Assembly (NCBI GenBank): GCA_024279255.1
Contig: JAJRRT010000023.1
Location: 1 to 38,740, forward strand
DNA from: Deltaproteobacteria bacterium
GTDB lineage: Bacteria; Desulfobacterota; Desulfuromonadia; Desulfuromonadales; Geopsychrobacteraceae
Length of the DNA: 38,740 bases
Direction of reading: 5' to 3'
Made by a program: the position numbers and the translations under genes. Positions 33,484-38,740 of this stretch are shown piece by piece (position 1 is the stretch's first letter; every line of letters starts with the position of its first letter). A model generated the notes under the pieces. That model saw only the letters and a list, made by a program, of their open reading frames with translations. It made no database searches and was not told the origin of the DNA.

Positions 33484-34265
33484 GATCGCGCCTCCTCAGG
33501 GTTAAACCCAGGCAGGATCAATGGAACCACATTTGCCGGAGGAGTCAGTTGAAAGCGCCCCGCTTTAGTCGGTTGATTCAATATCACCTCTGAGAATTTT
33601 ACAGTCAGTTTGGTTTTCTGAGCAGGCATCTCGATTTGAATCCGACGCGGGAATTTGTCGGTTTCATCAAACTTACCGTAATCAACAATCAAAAATGGTT
33701 TCTCACTTCTCAGATAGAGACAACGGCGAAGTTGCAGCTGGTCATCAAACAAAAGTTGCTGCTGCCTGTCACCATTCGTCAGCCGCAGGAGATAACGATC
33801 CTCGGTCGTCTCTACCGTGATGATTTGATAGTCGGACAGTGGCGGATCATAGAGCAACAGGCTCACCAACTCGGCAGCACCAAGTGGCAACCGGGTGAAG
33901 CGCGCGAGCACTTCATCACTCGCCGGTCCACGGTAAAACTGTCCGGGAACTGTTGTGTTAAGAAACACCTGCAACTCACCCTGATCAACAGTCAACTGCA
34001 AAGCAAGTTGACTGAAGAGTGAGAGGACATCGACTCTAAGCCGGTCCGGCTTTTCAAGCAGCATAAACTGCTGAGTCGAAAGATACTTGCCCTCACGCTG
34101 AAACCCAACCTTGGCGGCGGCATCTATCTGCTGCCAGCTTTGACTCAGTTGTGAAAGCTTCTGCAACAAAATTTGCGGTTCTGGTGCCGGTGCAAGTTGT
34201 GGCCTCGGGCCAGCGCATCCGACAAGCAGCAGTGTCAGCATCAAAACAGAATAAAACAATCTCAT
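33480..34265 (-). CDS. DUF4292-like envelope lipoprotein (LolB-like fold)
   Basis: A 261-residue predicted lipoprotein with lipobox 'LLVGCAG' (Cys17). The body resembles DUF4292 proteins, which share a LolA/LolB-like half barrel. 'FMLLEKPDRLRVDVLSLFSQ' near residue 67, 'LQVFLNTTVPGQFYRGP' and the late 'PRRIQIEMPAQKTKLTVKFS' fit that pattern. Function is unknown; a role in outer-membrane lipoprotein or lipid handling is inferred only from the fold. It is coupled by ATGA overlaps to both the TPR lipoprotein before it and the peptide-binding lipoprotein after it. Confidence 0.7.
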   Translation of the reverse strand: MRLFYSVLMLTLLLVGCAGPRPQLAPAPEPQILLQKLSQLSQSWQQIDAAAKVGFQREGKYLSTQQFMLLEKPDRLRVDVLSLFSQLALQLTVDQGELQVFLNTTVPGQFYRGPASDEVLARFTRLPLGAAELVSLLLYDPPLSDYQIITVETTEDRYLLRLTNGDRQQQLLFDDQLQLRRCLYLRSEKPFLIVDYGKFDETDKFPRRIQIEMPAQKTKLTVKFSEVILNQPTKAGRFQLTPPANVVPLILPGFNPEEARS

Positions 34266-35980
34266 CGGGTAGAATGATCCTTCAGTATTTTTTGCAATTT
34301 GACGTCGACAGTTGTTGATCCATTGTCCAAATCAAGAGACTTGCGGTAAGTTTCTACAGCGTCTTCCCAGCGCTTCAGGGCAACATAAACATCGCCAAGA
34401 TGATCAAGAATCAAGGGATCGGTAGGATCAAGCGCCACCGCTTTTTCTAGCTGATCTCGTGCGTCATCATAGCGCTGCAGGCGAAAATAGATCCAACCAA
34501 GAGTGTCATGAATATAGCTGGTCTGTTTTTGCTCTATAGCGATGAGAGCCTGAGCCAATGCCTGCTCAAGGTTTTCACCAAGTTCGGCATAGTGATAGGC
34601 AATGAAATTTAGGGCATCGGCGTTTTTAGGCTCGCTGGCAAGGACTTGAGACATCTCTGCTAACGCCTTGGCTCGGTCATCCATCCGCTCATAAATCACA
34701 CCTAACTGGTAATGCAAACTGGCGTCATGTGGAAAAAACTCTATCCCCTGACGTACGACCTGGCCTGCAGCCGCAAAACGGTCATCCTCAGCAAGAAAGG
34801 CCGACAAATAGTAGTAGAGTCCAACCGTCTGTTTGTCGGACTCAAGAGCCTGTTGCAGGACCTCGATTCCCTTTTCAATATCACCTTCAAGACGAAATAG
34901 GTATCCGCGTTGCAGAACTGCTTCAGCAAAGACATCAGAATCTTGTGGAATACGACTAAAGATATCAAGGGCTTCGTCGTTACGCTGCTGACCAACAAGT
35001 GCCATCCCAAGAGAATAAAGATTGCGAGGCTCATCTGGCAGTAGCTCCAGAGTGCGGCGAAAGGTCTCCTCCCCACCGTTATAATCCTCGCGGCTAAGCT
35101 GTAACAAGCCAATTCGGGTCAGGATCTGCAGGTCTTCTGGCCGCTGCTGCAGAGCTTGTCTCAACAGACTAAGTGCCTCCGCATATCGCTCCTGCAAAAT
35201 CAGTATCCGCGCTAGCTGTTTGTAAACCACCAGTAACTCAGGATTATCATTGATACTGTCACGGTAAAGATCTATAGCATCAGCGACCTTCTGCTCCTCT
35301 TCGAGGAGTTGTCCCAGCTCCAGAATTGTCTGCAACTGACCGGGACGCTGTACCAAAAGATCACGATAGGTTTTGACCGCCTCATCAGCCTGCCGGTTTC
35401 CTTTTTGCAGACGCGCCAGAGTCAACCGCCCGGGTAATGAATCGGGATTTAAACCAAGAAGGGTATTGGTCTCGGCAACGGCTTTTTTGACATTTTTTTG
35501 CTGGCTATATACAGTGATCAAGCGCAAACGTATGGTTTCATTCGCGGGGTCCTTCAGTAACACCTGCTTGTAAGCAGTAGCAGATTCGACATATCGCTCC
35601 TGATAAGCACGTACTCCTCCAAGGAGCTCCCACCCCGTTGACAGCTTCGGATACTGACGCAATAACCGCTCCAGAGTTTCACCCCCCTCGTCAATCTGCT
35701 GATTATGCAAATAGGCTTTAGCCAGCGTCAATTGGAGTTTTTCCGATTGGGGGTCAAAGGCGATCGCACGCTTAAGGGCCAATATTGCCTCATCCCAACG
35801 CTTTTCAACGATCAGCATCCGGAACTGCGCATATCCGAAAGCGGCCTTGGCTTCAGGGAGAGTAATTTCAGAAACGTAAGGCCGTCGGGTCACAGGCTCA
35901 ACATTATTAATGGGTGAATTAAACATGGCACACCCACTCAAAATGAAAATACCTAGAAAAAAGAGGAAGCTACGGTACAT
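34262..35980 (-). CDS. TPR-repeat lipoprotein
   Basis: A 572-residue predicted lipoprotein with lipobox 'FILSGCAM' (Cys17), followed by about 14 tandem tetratricopeptide repeats filling residues about 50-565. Repeat spacing near 34 residues is visible in 'AILALKRAIAFDPQSEKLQL', 'LSTGWELLGGVRAYQERYVE' and 'AVETYRKSLDLDNGSTTVDV'. TPR lipoproteins usually scaffold envelope protein complexes. The partner is unknown. It is the first gene of the minus-strand run down to mutM. An extended -10 promoter lies about 75 bases upstream of the ATG, and GGGG lies four bases before it. Confidence 0.9.
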   Translation of the reverse strand: MYRSFLFFLGIFILSGCAMFNSPINNVEPVTRRPYVSEITLPEAKAAFGYAQFRMLIVEKRWDEAILALKRAIAFDPQSEKLQLTLAKAYLHNQQIDEGGETLERLLRQYPKLSTGWELLGGVRAYQERYVESATAYKQVLLKDPANETIRLRLITVYSQQKNVKKAVAETNTLLGLNPDSLPGRLTLARLQKGNRQADEAVKTYRDLLVQRPGQLQTILELGQLLEEEQKVADAIDLYRDSINDNPELLVVYKQLARILILQERYAEALSLLRQALQQRPEDLQILTRIGLLQLSREDYNGGEETFRRTLELLPDEPRNLYSLGMALVGQQRNDEALDIFSRIPQDSDVFAEAVLQRGYLFRLEGDIEKGIEVLQQALESDKQTVGLYYYLSAFLAEDDRFAAAGQVVRQGIEFFPHDASLHYQLGVIYERMDDRAKALAEMSQVLASEPKNADALNFIAYHYAELGENLEQALAQALIAIEQKQTSYIHDTLGWIYFRLQRYDDARDQLEKAVALDPTDPLILDHLGDVYVALKRWEDAVETYRKSLDLDNGSTTVDVKLQKILKDHSTR

Positions 35981-36055
35981 GACACCCCATCAATTGCTTA
36001 CTTAAAAGATTATTCAAACGTTAATAGACTTTAAAATTCAATTAACGCAACGCTG

Positions 36056-36064
36056 ATTATAGCA
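36056..36064 (-). promoter_or_regulatory. Extended -10 promoter for the TPR-opp-mutM run
   Basis: The minus strand reads TGCTATAAT: a perfect -10 hexamer (36061-36056) preceded by TG one base away, the extended -10 form that needs little -35 contact. The candidate -35 (TGAAGA, 17 bases upstream) is weak, as expected for this type. Predicted transcript start near 36049 gives a leader of about 68 bases. Confidence 0.6.
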
Positions 36065-36197
36065 CTTCAAACGTAATATCTTCACAAAGCACGTGAAATT
36101 AGTAAGTTGTTTCACTAAATATGACAAGCCCAGGTTCAGGATGAAGGCAGCTAGCAGAGTCTGTCAATATTCCAAAAAAACCGCACCAAAAAAACAA

Positions 36198-36218
36198 TTG
36201 TAATATTTATTATTACAA
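36198..36218. promoter_or_regulatory. Palindrome in the divergent region, candidate operator
   Basis: TTGTAATA (36198-36205) and TATTACAA (36211-36218) are perfect 8-bp inverted repeats around the spacer TTTAT. It lies about 155 bp upstream of the plus-strand -10 and about 135 bp upstream of the minus-strand promoter. The shape fits a dimeric regulator site. No T-run terminator pattern is present, and the sequence is AT-rich, so chance cannot be excluded. Confidence 0.4.
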
Positions 36219-36371
36219 CAAATTGTAGCCACAAAGAGCCTTTCATCACAGACTTGATTTCCAGACACAACCGAGAAGCTCTGAAGTGAAGAAAATAAAA
36301 AAATCAGCTCAAACAACATCAGTAACTTAGAGCTCATGGAAATACGTGTCAATACTGGCCAACCCCATGAA

Positions 36372-36377
36372 TATAAT
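36372..36377 (+). promoter_or_regulatory. Possible -10 box of the symporter-sensor genes
   Basis: TATAAT lies 48 bases before the ATG at 36426. No good -35 is found at 17 bases (TCAATA), so this is a partial promoter call. I found no -24/-12 (sigma54) pattern in this gap. Confidence 0.35.
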
Positions 36378-36425
36378 GTAGACTTTCCTCTAGAGAAGCT
36401 ATTATCAGAGTCGCGGGATCCATAA

Positions 36426-36668
36426 ATGAAAGAGCCTAATCCAACATCAACACGTGAAGCCTGGGTTCTTTGCCTGATTCTCGGGGCGATCATGCTCAAC
36501 TTCCCGTTTTTACAAATTTTCAATACCGGTCGCTCAATTTTCGGCATTCCGATTTTAATCTTCTACTTCTTCATTGGTTGGCCGATCTCCATTCTGGTTA
36601 TTTTCCTCTTTATCAATCGTCTGCAGAATGAAGACCAGAATAAATCTCTTGATGAGGAGAAAGAATGA
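36426..36668 (+). CDS. Small two-helix membrane protein paired with the symporter-sensor gene
   Basis: An 80-residue protein with two hydrophobic helices, about residues 13-30 ('WVLCLILGAIMLNFPFLQIF') and 39-64 ('PILIFYFFIGWPISILVIFL'), and an acidic C-terminal tail. Its stop overlaps the next start as ATGA, so the two are coupled. Small membrane partners of this layout (DUF485/DUF4212-like and other short proteins) often precede sodium:solute symporter genes. I do not assign it to a specific family. The ribosome-binding site is weak (GGGAT). Confidence 0.75.
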   Translation: MKEPNPTSTREAWVLCLILGAIMLNFPFLQIFNTGRSIFGIPILIFYFFIGWPISILVIFLFINRLQNEDQNKSLDEEKE

Positions 36669-38740
36669 TCTCTCCCCTCATCGTCGCTCTGGTTTCAATC
36701 GGCTACTTTGCCATTCTCTTCGCAGTCGCCTACTACGCTGATGCCAGAAAACAGATTGGGCGCAGCCTGATCAACAACCCCTACATCTATTCCCTCAGTC
36801 TAGGAGTATATTGTACCTCCTGGACCTACTATGGCAGTGTCGGCCGGGCAGCAACAAGTGGTCTCGATTTTCTACCGATATATTTAGGCCCAACCCTGAT
36901 CGCCTTTACCTGGTGGTTTCTGTTACGCAAGATGGTGCGGGTCAGCAAAGAGCAGAACATCGTCAGCATCGCTGACTTCATATCCAGCCGCTATGACCGA
37001 TCTCCTCTGCTGGGAGCCTTGGTTACCCTGATTGCAGTGCTAGGAATTATGCCCTACATAGCACTGCAGCTAAAAGCTGTTGCCCGAACATTTGATCTGC
37101 TCGTCAGCCCGACAACAGTTGCCGAGGTCGGAATTCAAGATCTCTTCCCTGCCCTGCCGGGCTATGTTGATACAGCCTTCATCATGGCCTTAATTCTAAG
37201 TCTGTTCGGTGTCCTATTCGGAGCACGACACCTTGATGCCTCTGAACGACATGAAGGCCTAGTCGCTGCGATCGCATTCGAATCTATCGTCAAACTGTTC
37301 GCATTCTTAGCGGTTGGTTTTTTCGTTACTTTCGGTTTATTTGATGGTTTCGCTGACATTTTCACTCGGTTCGCGCAACAGTTCCCCGAAAGACTCTCTC
37401 TTTTTCGGCTTGATACCGCATCTATTCCCTACACGAAGTGGTTTACTCTGACCTTTGCCTCGATGATGGCAATTATGTTTCTCCCACGCCAATTTCACAT
37501 AATGGTCGTTGAAAACGCTAACGAGGATCATATTAAGGGAGCTATGTGGCGCTTCCCTGCCTATATCTTTTTACTAAATCTTTTTGTTATTCCTATCGCG
37601 CTTGGTGGCTTACTGCTGAGTGGAGGTGACACCTCGCAAGCCGATTACTTCGTAATCAATATCCCTTTAGCGGCCGGCCACCCTTGGCTGGCACTATTGG
37701 TTTTCGTTGGAGGATTCTCTGCTTCAGCCGGCATGGTCATGGTCTCATCTATCACCTTGTCAACCATGATTCTCAATCACTTGATCATGCCGTTAATTCT
37801 ACGCCTGAAGGTTAATATCACTGATTTCTCAGCTATCCTGATCAACCTTAAACGCTTCGGGATCATCGGCGTCGTCTTTCTAGGCTACCTCTACTATCGA
37901 GTGATCGGTGATTCATACGCCTTGGTCAATATGGGCCTTATCTCCTTTATTGCTGCAGCACAATTTGCGCCTGCGGTCATTGGCGGCCTCTACTGGAGGC
38001 GTGCCAATCAAAAAGCAGCTCTGGTTGGCCTGAGTCTCGGCTTTCTTTTGTGGTTCTATACATTGCTGGTGCCTTCATTTGTACTCTCTGGCTGGATGGA
38101 GAGCAGCATTCTCGATCAGGGACCATTTGGACTAAGTTTGTTACGTCCACTCCAACTCTTTGGTCTGACAGGCTTCGATATTTGGACCAATGCTCTTTTC
38201 TGGACGATGTTTTTCAACCTTGGTTCTTTTCTTTCCCTGAGTTTTTTCTGTAGGCAGAAAACAACGGAACAGGAACAAGCCCAACATTTTATCGATGCCT
38301 ACGGTGACAATCCTGTCCCGCTGCAACGCCAGCGTATCAGCAAGGCTCCAACCATTATTGAATTTGTCGATTTGATGTCAAAATTCATAGGAGAAAAACC
38401 CGCAAATACTGCAATTTCATCCTACTTGAGTAATCACGAAATCAACAGTAAAGGGAGCTTGGCCGACCATGAAATTCCTGCTCTTAAATCATTTACTGAA
38501 AGAACTCTCGCTGGCTATGTCGGTTCAGCTCCAGCAAAAATCATTCTCGATAATTATCTCTCAACACGTGGAAGTGAGATGGAAGATGTATTCGACATCT
38601 TCGGCTCTGTAACCCTCAGCAGAACCGCGAGTCGCGACCAATTAAGCGTGCTTTACGAAGCGGCTAAAATCGTATCCCGCAGCAGCGATCTCGACAAAAC
38701 CCTCACTGGGCTGCTGAACCTGCTTATGCAACAATTTAAA
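36665..38740 (+). CDS. Sodium:solute symporter-like sensor protein with STAC domain (CbrA-like), 3' truncated by window end
   Basis: An unbroken frame of 692 codons runs to the last base, with no stop. Residues about 1-530 form a sodium:solute symporter (SLC5/SSS) domain of about 13 helices, including 'YCTSWTYYGSVGRAATSGLD' and 'FLPRQFHIMVVENANEDHIK'. Residues about 560-650 resemble the STAC linker ('ERTLAGYVGSAPAKIILDNY'), which joins SLC5 domains to signalling domains. 'LSVLYEAAKIVSRSSDLDKT' at about residue 658 looks like the start of a GAF or PAS sensor. By analogy with Pseudomonas CbrA, a histidine kinase should follow outside the window, but this is inference. Transport substrate is unknown. 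Confidence 0.88.
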   Translation, partial: MISPLIVALVSIGYFAILFAVAYYADARKQIGRSLINNPYIYSLSLGVYCTSWTYYGSVGRAATSGLDFLPIYLGPTLIAFTWWFLLRKMVRVSKEQNIVSIADFISSRYDRSPLLGALVTLIAVLGIMPYIALQLKAVARTFDLLVSPTTVAEVGIQDLFPALPGYVDTAFIMALILSLFGVLFGARHLDASERHEGLVAAIAFESIVKLFAFLAVGFFVTFGLFDGFADIFTRFAQQFPERLSLFRLDTASIPYTKWFTLTFASMMAIMFLPRQFHIMVVENANEDHIKGAMWRFPAYIFLLNLFVIPIALGGLLLSGGDTSQADYFVINIPLAAGHPWLALLVFVGGFSASAGMVMVSSITLSTMILNHLIMPLILRLKVNITDFSAILINLKRFGIIGVVFLGYLYYRVIGDSYALVNMGLISFIAAAQFAPAVIGGLYWRRANQKAALVGLSLGFLLWFYTLLVPSFVLSGWMESSILDQGPFGLSLLRPLQLFGLTGFDIWTNALFWTMFFNLGSFLSLSFFCRQKTTEQEQAQHFIDAYGDNPVPLQRQRISKAPTIIEFVDLMSKFIGEKPANTAISSYLSNHEINSKGSLADHEIPALKSFTERTLAGYVGSAPAKIILDNYLSTRGSEMEDVFDIFGSVTLSRTASRDQLSVLYEAAKIVSRSSDLDKTLTGLLNLLMQQFK

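Larger units (their letters stand above)
35981..36425. other. 445-bp divergent intergenic region
   Basis: AT-rich region between the TPR lipoprotein gene (-) and the small membrane protein gene (+). It holds a minus-strand extended -10 promoter (36056-36064), a 21-bp palindrome (36198-36218) and a plus-strand TATAAT (36372-36377). No convincing gene is seen on either strand. The open frame on the minus strand at 36164-36547 runs antisense through the next gene and has no family features. Confidence 0.6.

Noticed and set aside
36164..36547. Minus-strand open frame of 127 codons in the long intergenic region.
   Set aside because: It overlaps the small membrane protein gene antisense, has low-complexity, Cys/Phe-rich AT-driven composition and no family features.
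1..38740. tRNA, rRNA, CRISPR, prophage or intact insertion sequence.
   Set aside because: No cloverleaf-like segments, repeat-spacer arrays, integrase or transposase genes were recognised on either strand.

Overview
The window is bacterial chromosome from a Gram-negative organism. The best guess is a deltaproteobacterium of the Desulfuromonas/Geobacter type (Desulfuromonadia). That rests on the gene order lysS-lolC-lolD-bamA-skp-lpxD-fabZ-lpxA-lpxB, a four-subunit 2-oxoacid:ferredoxin oxidoreductase typical of anaerobes, and the general protein style. No rRNA, tRNA, CRISPR array or intact insertion sequence was seen. The assignment is an inference from gene content, not from a marker search.

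Region 1 (1-16336, all minus strand) is an envelope-biogenesis block. In transcription order it holds an MFS transporter, a hotdog thioesterase, lysS, one LolC/E-type permease, lolD, bamA, skp/ompH, lpxD, fabZ, lpxA, lpxB, msbA, a DUF374 (LpxJ-type) acyltransferase, waaA, lpxK, and the first 14 codons of a Trm112-like gene cut by the window edge. Together these genes cover lipid A acylation, disaccharide synthesis, late acylation, Kdo transfer, 4'-phosphorylation and flipping, plus lipoprotein release and outer-membrane protein assembly. No UDP-2,3-diacylglucosamine hydrolase (lpxH/lpxI) is present. The lpxA-lpxB gap holds a strong hairpin instead. A good sigma70-type promoter lies just before bamA.

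Region 2 (16434-20213) has a YceH-like gene (+) converging on a por operon (-, order gamma-delta-alpha-beta), with a near-perfect hairpin between them. A 21-bp palindrome lies just upstream of the por operon.

Region 3 (20406-22735) holds a Csd4/Pgp1-like peptidoglycan carboxypeptidase (family M99, with the unusual Gln-Glu-His zinc site) and a patatin-like phospholipase, on opposite strands.

Region 4 (22865-27984, plus strand) is a tight five-gene cassette: a LolA-like periplasmic protein, two FtsX/LolC-like permeases, a LolD-like ATPase and an outer-membrane beta-barrel. It looks like a complete trans-envelope lipid or lipoprotein transport machine, separate from the housekeeping Lol genes, and is the best candidate here for an undescribed system.

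Region 5 (28031-35980, minus strand) runs from a TPR lipoprotein through a DUF4292-like lipoprotein, an oligopeptide-binding lipoprotein, OppB, an MshEN/GspE-N domain protein, OppC, a YchJ-like protein and mutM. The peptide-transporter genes come without an ATPase, and the MshEN protein lies between the two permeases.

Region 6 (36426-38740, plus strand) starts with a small membrane protein whose stop overlaps the start of a sodium:solute-symporter/STAC sensor protein (CbrA-like), which runs off the window end.
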